Both the position numbers and the translations under genes were made by a program. From positions 2,242,311 through 2,306,310 of the forward strand of contig NZ_CP069163.1 of assembly GCF_018802765.1 (NCBI RefSeq): DNA of 64,000 bases. Direction: 5' to 3'. The notes under the pieces are model-generated. The model was not told where the DNA came from and did not search any database. It worked only from the letters and a program-made list of their open reading frames with translations. Source of the DNA: Paludibacterium sp. B53371. Its GTDB lineage: Bacteria > Pseudomonadota > Gammaproteobacteria > Burkholderiales > Chromobacteriaceae. Of this stretch, positions 1-7,257 are shown one piece after another. The first letter of the stretch is position 1. Each line of letters begins with the position of its first letter.

Positions 1-1743
1 GACCGCCTCATCCTGGCCGATCACCCGCTGATGCAGGGCTTCTTCCATATGCAGCAGTTTTTCGCGCTCGCCGGTCAGCATTTTCGAGACCGGAATGCCC
101 GTCATGCGGCTGACCACCTCGGCAATTTCTTCGGTACCGACCAGGGTACGCAGCAGGCGATTGGGCGTGGCGCCCTTGCCTGTGCCTGCCGCTTCGGCAT
201 CCTTCAGCTGTGACTCGAGCTGCGGCAGCTTGCCGTACTGCAGCTCGGCCAGTTTTTGCCAGTCGCCGCGACGCTTGAGATCTTCCATCTCGCTCTTGAG
301 ACGGTCGATTTCTTCCTTGATGGTCTGGCTGCCCTGGGCGCTGGCCTTTTCGGCCTTCCAGATTTCTTCCAGATCGGAGTATTCCTGCGTCAGACGCGTG
401 ATCTCTTCTTCAATCAGTGCCAGACGCTTGGCCGAGGCTTCGTCGCTCTCCTTGCGCACCGCTTCGCGCTCGATCTTCAGCTGGATCAGGCGGCGATCCA
501 GCTTGTCCATCTCTTCCGGCTTGGAATCCAGCTCCATCTTGATGCGGCTGGCCGCCTCATCAATCAGGTCGATGGCCTTGTCCGGCAGGAAGCGGTCGGT
601 GATATAGCGCTGCGACAGCTCGGCGGCGGCCACGATGGCCGGATCCGTGATTTCCACCCCGTGGTGAATCTCGTACTTCTCTTTCAGGCCGCGCAGGATG
701 GCGATGGTGTCCTCGACAGTCGGCTCGTCCACCATGACCTTCTGGAAGCGGCGCTCCAGTGCGGCATCTTTTTCGATGTATTTGCGATATTCATCCAGTG
801 TGGTAGCACCAAGGCAATGCAATTCGCCACGCGCCAGCGCCGGCTTGAGCATATTGCCGGCATCCATGGCCCCTTCGGCCTTGCCCGCGCCAACCAGGGT
901 ATGGATTTCGTCGATGAAGATCAGGGTATTGCCTTCGTCCTGGGCCAGATCGGTCAGCACAGCCTTCAGCCGTTCCTCGAACTCGCCGCGATATTTGGCG
1001 CCGGCCAGCAGGGCGGCCAGGTCGAGCACGAGCAGGCGCTTATGCTTCAGGCCTTCCGGTACTTCGCCATTGACGATGCGTTGCGCCAGACCTTCGACGA
1101 TGGCGGTCTTGCCGACACCAGGTTCACCGATCAGCACCGGGTTATTCTTGGTGCGGCGCTGTAGTACCTGAATAGCACGGCGGATTTCATCATCGCGGCC
1201 GATGACCGGATCCAGCTTGCCCTGACGGGCGCGCTCGGTCAGGTCAAGGGTGTATTTCTTCAGGGCTTCACGCTGACTTTCAGCATCCTGAGATGCCACA
1301 GCCTGGCCGCCGCGTACGGCATCGATCGCAGCCTCCAGCGCCGCGGTCGTCGCGCCCTGCTCCTTGAACAGCCGCGCCAGCTCGCTCTTGTCCTGGCTGA
1401 GTGCCAGCAGGAACATTTCACTGGCGACAAACTCGTCGCCGCGTTTCATGGCGGCCTTGTCGGCCAGATTGAGCAGATTGGCCAGATCCCGTGACACGGT
1501 GATCTCGCCGCCGGTCCCCTGAACGCGCGGCAGCCGCTCGACAGCCGCCTTGGTGGCATGCTTCAGACCGGGAACATTGACACCGGCCCGCGCCAGCAAA
1601 CCGGCCACACCACTTTCCGCATCTTCCAGCATGGCCAGCAGCAAATGGGCCGGCTCGATAAAACCGCACTCGCGCGCAATCGCCAGGCTCTGGGCGTCGC
1701 CCAGCGACTGCTGCAATTTGGTTGTCAGTTTGTCAAAGCGCAT
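1..1743 (-). CDS. clpB: ATP-dependent disaggregase ClpB, N-terminal part (cut by window edge)
   Basis: This is the Hsp100 disaggregase, which works with DnaK to solubilise aggregated proteins in the cytoplasm. The first 581 codons are visible. The protein starts [14 protein letters not shown], followed by the Clp N-domain repeats (about 1-150) and the first AAA+ module with Walker A GEPGVGKT near residue 200 and Walker [11 protein letters not shown]. The charged coiled-coil middle domain (about 390-530) is what separates ClpB from ClpA and ClpC. The second AAA+ module lies outside the window. Two adjacent ATGs exist. The inner one at 1743 was chosen because it gives a 6-base gap to AGGAG and matches the usual ClpB start. 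Identity is very secure; the gene is truncated only by the window. Confidence 0.97.
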   Translation of the reverse strand, partial: MRFDKLTTKLQQSLGDAQSLAIARECGFIEPAHLLLAMLEDAESGVAGLLARAGVNVPGLKHATKAAVERLPRVQGTGGEITVSRDLANLLNLADKAAMKRGDEFVASEMFLLALSQDKSELARLFKEQGATTAALEAAIDAVRGGQAVASQDAESQREALKKYTLDLTERARQGKLDPVIGRDDEIRRAIQVLQRRTKNNPVLIGEPGVGKTAIVEGLAQRIVNGEVPEGLKHKRLLVLDLAALLAGAKYRGEFEERLKAVLTDLAQDEGNTLIFIDEIHTLVGAGKAEGAMDAGNMLKPALARGELHCLGATTLDEYRKYIEKDAALERRFQKVMVDEPTVEDTIAILRGLKEKYEIHHGVEITDPAIVAAAELSQRYITDRFLPDKAIDLIDEAASRIKMELDSKPEEMDKLDRRLIQLKIEREAVRKESDEASAKRLALIEEEITRLTQEYSDLEEIWKAEKASAQGSQTIKEEIDRLKSEMEDLKRRGDWQKLAELQYGKLPQLESQLKDAEAAGTGKGATPNRLLRTLVGTEEIAEVVSRMTGIPVSKMLTGEREKLLHMEEALHQRVIGQDEAV

Positions 1744-1830
1744 CATGCACTCCTGTCAATAGTTGATAAGCAATAGTTTGGGCAGCGCCGGGAACATTTC
1801 AAGGGCAGACTCAGCACACTGGGGACGGGA

Positions 1831-1860
1831 AAAGAAAATGGCCCGGATGACACCGGGCCA
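1831..1860 (-). terminator. Intrinsic terminator after the bacteriocin-like gene
   Basis: An 8-bp stem (TGGCCCGG/CCGGGCCA) lies at 1839-1846 and 1853-1860. Read on the minus strand it is followed by TTTTCTTT. It sits 24 bases beyond the stop of the small peptide gene, so it should end that transcript before clpB. Confidence 0.8.
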
Positions 1861-1883
1861 GAATCTTCACTGAGGGTTGGCGA

Positions 1884-2129
1884 TCAGGCTTGTTTCGGGC
1901 CACTTTTGACCGCCGCGATGGCCGCTCCTGCGGCAGCGCCGACAGCAACACCTTGCCAGGAACGGGAGCTCGTACCATAAATGGCGCCCTGCAGCGCCGC
2001 ATCAACCACGGCACCCAACCGCGCCCCGCCACCGCCATGGGTATGCGATGGCGTTGACGTGGCCGGGTAGCATCCGGCATGGCAGCCCCCGGTGACTTTC
2101 AGCAGATCATTAACATGAAGCGTATGCAT
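1884..2129 (-). CDS. Double-glycine-leader bacteriocin/microcin-like precursor peptide
   Basis: The 81-aa product begins with a 15-residue segment, MHTLHVNDLLKVTGG, that fits the double-glycine leader used by peptidase-containing ABC exporters: hydrophobic residues at about -12, -7 and -4 and GG at the cleavage point. The predicted mature part (66 aa) opens with a Cys pair (CHAGC) and a His/Gly-rich stretch. It ends with a small-residue hydrophobic segment carrying GxxxG-like spacing (GVAVGAAAGAAIAA), typical of class II pore-forming peptides. The start was chosen because GGAGGTAATTGCC directly precedes this ATG; a longer reading frame starting at 2171 has no such site. The exporter and a proven immunity gene are not in the window. 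Function is inferred from leader and composition only. Confidence 0.62.
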   Translation of the reverse strand: MHTLHVNDLLKVTGGCHAGCYPATSTPSHTHGGGGARLGAVVDAALQGAIYGTSSRSWQGVAVGAAAGAAIAAVKSGPKQA

Positions 2130-2148
2130 GGCAATTACCTCCAAATGT

Positions 2149-2349
2149 TCATGATGCTGGTTTGAAAACACCTGTGCGTTCCAGATACCAGATCACGCAA
2201 CTCACTGCGCATCCGATCATCACCGACAGAGGAAGCCGACTCACCCAGTTCGCCAGACTCAGACACTCAAAACCGCATCGACTGGCGAAAATCAGCTGGT
2301 CAGCCACCACAACCCGAAGAAGTACGGATAAAACGCACTGTTCTTGCAT
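2149..2349 (-). CDS. Small membrane protein upstream of the bacteriocin-like gene
   Basis: The 66-aa product has two hydrophobic stretches (about 6-23 and 38-55) separated by a short polar loop, so a two-pass inner-membrane protein is likely. It ends 19 bases before the bacteriocin-like start on the same strand, which suggests co-transcription. Small hydrophobic proteins in this position often act as immunity proteins, but nothing in the sequence proves that. The ribosome-binding site is poor: a run of G lies about 6 bases before the ATG. No family was recognised, and the reading frame itself is only moderately secure. Confidence 0.4.
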   Translation of the reverse strand: MQEQCVLSVLLRVVVADQLIFASRCGFECLSLANWVSRLPLSVMIGCAVSCVIWYLERTGVFKPAS

Positions 2350-2531
2350 ATCTACACCCCCCCAAGGTCAGGCTTAGTTTGAACGGTTGAGACAAAGAAC
2401 ATCAGAGGAAATTGGAGAGCCGCGGAACAGACTGGTTCGACACCAGGCAGCGAAAACCGAACCAAATGCCAGCGATTCCGCTGCAAAACATGGCCGAGGA
2501 CATCAGCAGACAGGGACAAGGATGAAAATGA

Positions 2532-2564
2532 AAAAAGGTCAGACCGCTTGCGGCTGACCTTTTT
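2532..2564. terminator. Bidirectional terminator, probably the original tRNA-Thr terminator
   Basis: An 11-bp stem (AAAAAGGTCAG at 2532-2542, CTGACCTTTTT at 2554-2564) has T tracts in both directions. It lies 7 bases outside the left attachment repeat. If the integrative element were excised, it would sit immediately downstream of tRNA-Thr(CGT) read on the minus strand, as expected for the tRNA's own terminator. Confidence 0.75.
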
Positions 2565-2571
2565 GATCGAG

Positions 2572-2589
2572 ATGGTGCCGGTAAGAGGA
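2572..2589. repeat. Left attachment site (attL) core
   Basis: This 18-bp sequence is identical to 10477-10494 and is a partial copy of the tRNA-Thr 3' end. Beyond 2589 the two copies diverge at once, so the core is well bounded on that side. Confidence 0.88.
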
Positions 2590-2649
2590 AACGGGTATTT
2601 CGTTGTTAAGTTGTTTATAATCAATTAGTTAAGCTGTCTATTTTTTGTG

Positions 2650-2683
2650 CTGTACCACAGTGCGATGCTGGTTTTGTACCACG
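2650..2683. promoter_or_regulatory. Putative integrase arm-type sites, left end
   Basis: CTGTACCACA (2650-2659) and TTGTACCACG (2674-2683) are in the same orientation, 24 bp apart. They match the motif repeated at 10392-10425 just inside the other end. Paired short repeats inside both ends of a tyrosine-integrase element are typical of arm-type binding sites. Apart from these sites, attL and the terminator, I see no gene in 2350-2789. Confidence 0.5.
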
Positions 2684-2792
2684 GGTGATGATGCAAAAAT
2701 ACCTGATGATTGTCAAACCCATGATTCGTATGCGAACAGGGTAAATGTCATTGGTGATAAGATATGATGACTAATCTTTCAATGGGGCAGTG

Positions 2793-2996
2793 ATGAAAGT
2801 TTTGTTTGTTGAGCGAGGGAGTAAAGGAAATTTCTGCGGAAAGGTACTAGAAGGCGACTCCGTGCTTATTTCAATCTCTGGCCAGCCTTCTGTTCGCCGA
2901 CTTCTCGATACCTTGCATAAGTCGGGAATTGAGTTCGACCACATCGAGTTGGTAGGCTTAGATGCTGATGATGTTGGTGAGGAACCAAAGCGATAA
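2793..2996 (+). CDS. Hypothetical protein, 67 aa
   Basis: This small soluble-looking protein (MKVLFVERGSKGNF...) is mixed alpha/beta in composition with a charged C-terminus (DADDVGEEPKR). The ATG at 2793 was preferred over the GTG at 2790 because GGGG lies 5-8 bases upstream. It is the first gene inside the left end of the element. No family was recognised and there is no membrane segment or metal-binding motif. A regulator or small accessory protein is possible but unsupported. Confidence 0.45.
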   Translation: MKVLFVERGSKGNFCGKVLEGDSVLISISGQPSVRRLLDTLHKSGIEFDHIELVGLDADDVGEEPKR

Positions 2997-3084
2997 TCGC
3001 CCAGCGTCTAAGCAGGAAAATTTCAGCAAAAATTTCTGAGAGGGTATCTGACAAAACCGGTCTAGGCAGTTACCCCCATGCCCC

Positions 3085-3528
3085 TCACGGAAGCTGTAGG
3101 CCATCCTTGACGACGATGAGGCAACTGTTATTCAGCCGTATTCTCTTGATTTCCAATCCTTCAGTAGGAATGGGCAACCGAACTAGACTGTTCAGAGGGA
3201 AGAAAGGGAGGTTCGGCCATATCTTCCAGCGAAAGATAATGTCCCTGATTGATGGCTTGGGTGTTGAACCGCAGTGAATGCCTTCCGTTATTGTGTGGAA
3301 CCCAAGTCTCGATGACTTGATGTACATGCTGAAAGCAATCATCTTTGCGGCTTTTGGATTGGTGTAATGGAAAAGAAATCCGTGGCCATCTCCAGCGTTA
3401 AACCTGTCGATTAAGGCTGATGCCTCTTCGTCTGAATAACCCAGCCCCTTCAAGAAAGCGCTCTCTAGTTCCGAATGGTAGTTGCTCCAAACAAACCATT
3501 CGTTCAAAACCCTGCTGATTGGCTTCAT
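3085..3528 (-). CDS. Hypothetical protein, 147 aa
   Basis: The product opens MKPISRVLNEWFVWSNYHSE and is a predicted soluble protein with aromatic residues throughout and a basic, hydrophobic C-terminal half. It contains no membrane helix or recognisable catalytic motif. A GTG lies directly before the chosen ATG; GGGAT is the likely ribosome-binding site. The gene is transcribed away from the serine recombinase and shares its upstream region, so the inverted repeats at 3653-3697 could control both. Codon use is AT-richer than the flanking chromosome, as in the rest of the element. Function unknown. Confidence 0.5.
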   Translation of the reverse strand: MKPISRVLNEWFVWSNYHSELESAFLKGLGYSDEEASALIDRFNAGDGHGFLFHYTNPKAAKMIAFSMYIKSSRLGFHTITEGIHCGSTPKPSIRDIIFRWKIWPNLPFFPLNSLVRLPIPTEGLEIKRIRLNNSCLIVVKDGLQLP

Positions 3529-3652
3529 CACATATCCCGCATTGGTCTAGTTTTGGAAATTCTAACCACCAACAGCCTATCTGTCCTTTTCATTTCAGGG
3601 CGCAGTTCATTTAGGTATACCCATACGACCCATGCCAAAACCCCTCAAAATC

Positions 3653-3697
3653 TAGTCCAATAGGGTTGACTATGGCTTTTGGACTATCTACTATTGG
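3653..3697. repeat. Inverted repeats upstream of the serine recombinase (possible res/operator site)
   Basis: TAGTCCAA (3653-3660) and TTGGACTA (3679-3686) are perfect inverted copies, overlapping a second pair, CCAATAG (3658-3664) and CTATTGG (3691-3697). They lie 31-75 bp before the recombinase start, where resolvases of this family commonly bind to recombine DNA and repress their own gene. Binding is inferred. Confidence 0.4.
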
Positions 3698-3727
3698 CCT
3701 CATTACCTTTTGAGCTAGCCCAAAATC

Positions 3728-4321
3728 ATGCCTCATTCCATCTACTACGGTCGTGTCTCCACCAGCGAACAGAACATCAACCAGCAACGTGCAGAAGCGG
3801 AATCCCTTGGCTGTGATGCTTCCTTCTTTGATGAAGGCGTATCCGGCTACCATGTTGCCCCTGCTGACCGTCCTGAATGGCAGAAGGTTATGGCTGCCTT
3901 ACGTGCTGGCGATACGCTATATGTTCGCTGGCTTGACCGTATCAGCCGTCGATATGATGAACTCCACAACACCATGCAAACCCTGATGCAACGTGGCGTC
4001 ATTGTGTTTTGCACCATGAACAAGATGGCGTTTGATGGTTCATCAGATGACCCGATAGCCAAGGCAACCCGCGATGCAGTCCTGGCATTCATGGCGGCTC
4101 AGGGTGAAGTGGATTACATCAACCGCAAGGAAATGCAGCGTAGAGGCATTGAACTAGCCAAGGAGCAAGGCCGATACAACGGCAGACCAAAGACCGTGGA
4201 TGACAAGGCTGTTGCTGCATGGCGATCCGAAACAGGAGCCAGCATCAAGGCCACGGCTGAACATTTTGGGATTGGGGAAAGTAGTGTGAAGAGGGCGTTG
4301 AAGGCGGTGAGCAATGCCTGA
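3728..4321 (+). CDS. Serine recombinase (resolvase/invertase family)
   Basis: This 197-aa site-specific recombinase cuts and rejoins DNA through a covalent phosphoserine bond. The catalytic domain begins YYGRVSTSEQN, placing the nucleophile at Ser11. It continues with the conserved GVSG and DRPEWQKVMAALRAGD regions and the Arg pair in WLDRISRRYDE. A helix-turn-helix (about 160-192, IKATAEHFGIGESSVKRAL) supplies DNA binding. The length is normal for a small resolvase. No obvious invertible gene segment borders it, so resolution of element multimers, or a remnant of a transposon, is as likely as phase variation. The upstream inverted repeats are candidate binding sites. The ribosome-binding site is weak. 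Confidence 0.9.
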   Translation: MPHSIYYGRVSTSEQNINQQRAEAESLGCDASFFDEGVSGYHVAPADRPEWQKVMAALRAGDTLYVRWLDRISRRYDELHNTMQTLMQRGVIVFCTMNKMAFDGSSDDPIAKATRDAVLAFMAAQGEVDYINRKEMQRRGIELAKEQGRYNGRPKTVDDKAVAAWRSETGASIKATAEHFGIGESSVKRALKAVSNA

Positions 4322-4440
4322 CAAGAATAGTTTGTTATTGGCCTGTGCATCGGTGTCTATCAATAGTTAGGCACATGATGTAATGTTTTGGGGTAACTTT
4401 AAACAATTTCCCATCTACTACGTAATGGATTGCCATTGCT

Positions 4441-4953
4441 ATGAGAAAATTACTTGCAATATCACTGGTGCTACTTGGCGTTTTAACTGTCCCTGCCAAC
4501 GCAGAAGAAGTTACAGATGCCGACGTTCGTCAGTTGTTGGTTGTAATGCATATGCAAGACAACTTGCAGGTCATCAAGAGCCAAATGATTAATCACATGA
4601 TTCAAATGGCCGATGACGAGGCGGCCCAGAGAAATGACTTCACTCCAGAAGCTAGAGAAAAACTACACAGGGTATTACTTTCTTTTTTTACAACCGTTTA
4701 TAACAAAATATTGTCATGGGACAAAATAGAGCCGGTGTATCTAGAAGTTTACAAGGACAACTACACAGACGACGAACTCAAGGGAATGTTGCAATTCTAT
4801 TCATCGCCAGCCGGTCAAGCAGTCATAAGAAAATCACCTAAAATTGTGACACAAATATTGTTCCGTATGGATCAAGAGGTCAGTCCTCAAATTCCGAAGA
4901 TGCAGAGTCAGTTGAAAGAAATGATTGAGAAAGAAGTTACTAACCATAACTGA
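4441..4953 (+). CDS. Secreted DUF2059-type protein
   Basis: The 170-aa product has a clear signal peptide (MRKLLAISLVLLGVLTVPANA, cleavage expected after ANA). The mature part is helical and acidic with the pattern YKDNYTDDELKGMLQFYSSPAGQAVI, which is the hallmark of DUF2059 proteins. These are periplasmic proteins of unknown biochemical role. It is an odd cargo for a phage-like element, as its relatives are usually chromosomal. It is followed by a strong terminator. Codon use matches the rest of the element, so it was probably carried in with it. Family assignment is good; function unknown. Confidence 0.8.
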   Translation: MRKLLAISLVLLGVLTVPANAEEVTDADVRQLLVVMHMQDNLQVIKSQMINHMIQMADDEAAQRNDFTPEAREKLHRVLLSFFTTVYNKILSWDKIEPVYLEVYKDNYTDDELKGMLQFYSSPAGQAVIRKSPKIVTQILFRMDQEVSPQIPKMQSQLKEMIEKEVTNHN

Positions 4954-4982
4954 TGCCAGAAAATAATTTTCAGCGCTATTAG

Positions 4983-5005
4983 GCCAGCCATCGTGCTGGC
5001 TTTTT
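4983..5005 (+). terminator. Intrinsic terminator after the DUF2059 gene
   Basis: Stem GCCAGC/GCTGGC (4983-4988 and 4995-5000) with a 6-base loop is followed by TTTTT. It lies about 30 bases past the stop codon. Confidence 0.8.
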
Positions 5006-5038
5006 CGTATCCCCAACTCCCCCATCGACAGCCGAAAT

Positions 5039-5072
5039 CTGACCCACTACCGGCAACTGAAAGCTGACCCAC
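5039..5072. other. Possible insertion-sequence end remnant
   Basis: CTGACCCAC occurs at 5039-5047 and 5064-5072, each preceded by a GAAA-containing stretch. Tandem CTGACCCAC-type repeats resemble the internal end repeats of IS21-family elements as I remember them. The second repeat ends exactly where homology to phage RNA polymerase begins, so an IS may have truncated that gene and later been lost. No transposase remains. Confidence 0.3.
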
Positions 5073-5412
5073 CATCAACGCCCGAAAGATGGCAGCAGGC
5101 ATTAGCCCGAACTTTGTTCACTCCCTGGACGCCTCGCACCTGATGATGACCGTAGCGACTTGCCTTGAATATTCCGATATTCAGCACTTCGCCATGATTC
5201 ATGACAGTTACGGCACTCATGCCGCCAACACTGACACCCTGGCCGAACTCTTGCGGGAAGCCTTTGTTGCTCAGTACGGCCAAGAAGTGATTCGGGAGTT
5301 TTATGAAGAACTCTGTGAACAGGTTCCCGAAGGCGTAGAACTTCCGCCGCCCCCGGCAGTAGGTGACTTCGATTTGGAGCAGGTTCTCGATGCTCCGTAT
5401 TTCTTTGCGTAG
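5068..5412 (+). pseudogene. C-terminal fragment of a T7-type single-subunit RNA polymerase
   Basis: The frame reads PTINARKMAAGISPNFVHSL... and ends in ...LEQVLDAPYFFA. This follows the C-terminus of T7 RNA polymerase (GIAPNFVHS, ALIHDSFGT and the terminal FAFA foot). The AMIHDSYGT motif contains the equivalent of catalytic Asp812. The other active-site residues (equivalents of Asp537, Lys631, Tyr639) are gone, as about 770 upstream residues are missing. An in-frame TGA lies immediately upstream of the homology. An ATG at 5089 could start a 107-aa protein, but it could not polymerise RNA. This is best read as a relic of an Autographiviridae-like phage polymerase gene, broken at a possible IS end. 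Confidence 0.85.
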
Positions 5413-5513
5413 GACATTCTCATTTTTGAGAACTATTCGGGAGGTTAGCAATTCCCCCCACGTATTAGCTCAGTAAAACGCTGCCCTTCTTTCTCTCATT
5501 TCTTTCATTCAAT

Positions 5514-5665
5514 CCAAGCCTTCATTTGCTTGGTTCTTCACTGTGGACGCTAGTCCGCGCCCTGCTAAGAGCGCACCCGCTACCGGCTTTGTTCCTTTCG
5601 CGGTATGTGGGATGAAGGACGCTACTTAGAGGCGACTTTGAAGAACCAAACAAATGGAGGCTTGG
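5514..5665 (+). repeat. 27-bp inverted repeat with internal hairpins; candidate structured RNA
   Basis: The arms 5514-5540 and 5639-5665 are complementary at 25 of 27 positions and enclose 98 bases. Inside are three further small stems: GGAC/GTCC (5545-5556), GCGC/GCGC (5557-5574) and CCGC/GCGG (5577-5603). As RNA this would make a long closing stem with a multibranch loop. The right arm ends 20 bases before the BRO-N start, so it could hide or expose that gene's translation start. The element could also be a DNA-level site for a protein. No known RNA family was recognised. Confidence 0.45.
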
Positions 5666-5685
5666 CACATATAGGAATCACAACC

Positions 5686-6408
5686 ATGAACACCCAAGTA
5701 CAAAACTTCTCCATCGCTACCGCCGACCTAACCGCAAACATTCGCATCATCCAAGATGAACACGGTGAACCGTGGTTCGTGGCGAAGGATGTTTGTGAGG
5801 CGCTAGGCCATACCAACCCTACGGTAGCCATGCATATTCTTGATAGTGACGAGTTCCGCCGTTCTACCCGAGAAAGCGACCCTAACCTTTTCTTAGGTTC
5901 AAAGGCGCAGAGTGCCAATATCGTTTCTGAATCCGGCCTGTATGCCCTGATTGTGCGCAGTAACAAGCCCTCCGCCAAACGCTTCCGCAAGTGGGTTACT
6001 TCCGAAGTCCTGCCATCCATCCGTAAAAACGGCATGTATATGGCTCCGGCTGTTGCCAAGGAGGCCGTTGAATCCCCGGATGATTTCCTTGCTCGCGCTG
6101 TCCTGGTTGCCTCTGAACAACTTAGCAAGCTGAAGAAGGTGAATGCCGAACTTCAGGCCGATAACCACAAGCTGAAATCCATGATTTCCCTGAACCAGTG
6201 GGCGCTGAATGCTGACCTGCATCTGACCCAATCCGAGAAGAACAGGATTGCCAGCAAGGCCAAGGTGATTACTGAAGAAATGGGTTTCCCGGTGGAGAAG
6301 CGTGAATTCATGATGACCGTTAAAGGTGAATCCTTCCCGGCCTATGCGAATCTGTACCACGTTGAATCGCTGTACAAGGCTGCTGAGAAACTTGGGATTA
6401 ACTGGTAA
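5686..6408 (+). CDS. BRO-N domain phage antirepressor-type protein
   Basis: The 240-aa product has an N-terminal BRO-N domain (about 15-115: IIQDEHGEPWFVAKDVCEALGH, then VSESGLYALIVRSNKPSAKRFRKWV and VLPSIRKNG). This is the DNA-binding fold of phage antirepressors. A coiled-coil linker (about 140-175) follows, then a C-terminal domain of the kind seen in phage antirepressor proteins. Such proteins typically relieve lysogenic repression. The ATG at 5686 was chosen because the BRO-N homology starts right after it and AGGA lies upstream; an upstream extension would overlap the inverted repeat. The cognate repressor was not identified. Confidence 0.85.
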   Translation: MNTQVQNFSIATADLTANIRIIQDEHGEPWFVAKDVCEALGHTNPTVAMHILDSDEFRRSTRESDPNLFLGSKAQSANIVSESGLYALIVRSNKPSAKRFRKWVTSEVLPSIRKNGMYMAPAVAKEAVESPDDFLARAVLVASEQLSKLKKVNAELQADNHKLKSMISLNQWALNADLHLTQSEKNRIASKAKVITEEMGFPVEKREFMMTVKGESFPAYANLYHVESLYKAAEKLGINW

Positions 6409-6415
6409 TCGGCTC

Positions 6416-6520
6416 ATGTTTCCTGATTGGTGTATCTACGTCCCGCTGACCATCCTCATTGCAATAACTTCCGTGGTGTCCATTGCTCTGTTTGAGCTTG
6501 TGAAATATCTGTTTTCTTAA
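6416..6520 (+). CDS. Small single-pass membrane protein, 34 aa
   Basis: The frame MFPDWCIYVPLTILIAITSV... is almost entirely one hydrophobic segment (about 7-33) ending VKYLFS. It starts 5 bases after the BRO-N stop, so it could be translated by coupling. It is one of several tiny membrane proteins in this element. No family was recognised; a phage superinfection or lysis-related role would be guesswork. In the gap to the next gene a 23-codon frame (6571-6642, MNQQITQLSF...) is possible but weakly supported. Confidence 0.4.
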   Translation: MFPDWCIYVPLTILIAITSVVSIALFELVKYLFS

Positions 6521-6657
6521 TTGTCCCCACGTACAAGGAGGAGAAACGCTATCTATTCATCGTTTTTATTATGAATCAGCAAATTACTCAACTTTCTTTC
6601 CAACCAACTTTAACAACAGCCAAGGAGGCCATGCGCCCATGAACTAGAAGGAGAGCT

Positions 6658-7104
6658 ATGCCAAGACCCAAGTCCGTTATCCGTCATCATCCCGAATCCC
6701 ATTCCATCCTGTTCCATCAGCCAACCCTATCAGCAACCAAGATTGTCATCGCTGGTCTGCGCAACGTCATTGCAGGTCGAACCAAGCACCTTGTCATGAC
6801 CATCAAGTTGGATGCCATTCATCGTGGCTCAGTCCGGTTTGACGATATTGAACGTCAGTGCAAGACCCACTCTGTTCAGCCCAAGTGCAAGACCGTCATC
6901 AAGGCGATGAAGCTGCTGGCTGAAGAAGGGGAAGCAACCACAAAGCAGCTAATGAAACAGGTTGGTGTCTGTGAAACCACTGCCTTGCAGTTGAAGCGGT
7001 TGATTCCGTTGATTCAGGAACGACTGGTCATCAGCTTCGGAGGACTGCGACTAATGGAGCCCCTGTCCATGACGGCAGAGGAAAAGGATGAATTTCCATA
7101 TTAA
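6658..7104 (+). CDS. Hypothetical phage-type protein with possible winged helix
   Basis: The 148-aa basic product has a strong ribosome-binding site (GAAGGAGAG, 3 bases before the ATG). The C-terminal half (about 75-125, KTVIKAMKLLAEEGEATTKQLMKQVGVCETTALQLKRLI, quoted here as a helix-rich region) looks like a winged helix-turn-helix of the kind that opens with a short recognition helix. A DNA-binding role in element regulation or replication is a reasonable inference from this and its place between antirepressor-type genes. No named family was recognised. Confidence 0.55.
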   Translation: MPRPKSVIRHHPESHSILFHQPTLSATKIVIAGLRNVIAGRTKHLVMTIKLDAIHRGSVRFDDIERQCKTHSVQPKCKTVIKAMKLLAEEGEATTKQLMKQVGVCETTALQLKRLIPLIQERLVISFGGLRLMEPLSMTAEEKDEFPY

Positions 7105-7120
7105 TCATGCACTTATAAAT

Positions 7121-7141
7121 AAACTCCAATCACTATAGGAG
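7121..7141 (+). promoter_or_regulatory. Candidate T7-class phage promoter
   Basis: The sequence AAACTCCAATCACTATAGGA (7121-7140) contains CACTATAGG, identical to the -7 to +2 core shared by T7, K11 and, except for the last base, SP6 promoters. The part further upstream matches the T7 promoter at about half the positions. It lies in the gap after the 148-aa gene and about 120 bases before the 54-aa gene. It gains weight because the same element carries a T7-type RNA polymerase stub. Activity would need a polymerase from another phage. Confidence 0.4.
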
Positions 7142-7257
7142 CGCAAGTCTACGAGAGCGATACAGATATAACAAAACGAGAGTTATACAGGGTAGTTAAG
7201 CTCACCTATGTATATAGATTTTTACTAATACTTACACAACTACAGGAGTGTCACTAG

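Noticed and set aside
5514..5665. Retron msr/msd reading of the inverted repeat
   Set aside because: Inverted arms around a branched RNA resemble the retron layout, but there is no reverse transcriptase anywhere in the window.
5605..5685. 27-residue N-terminal extension of the BRO-N protein
   Set aside because: It is encoded by one arm of the inverted repeat, and BRO-N homology begins after the ATG at 5686, which has its own AGGA.
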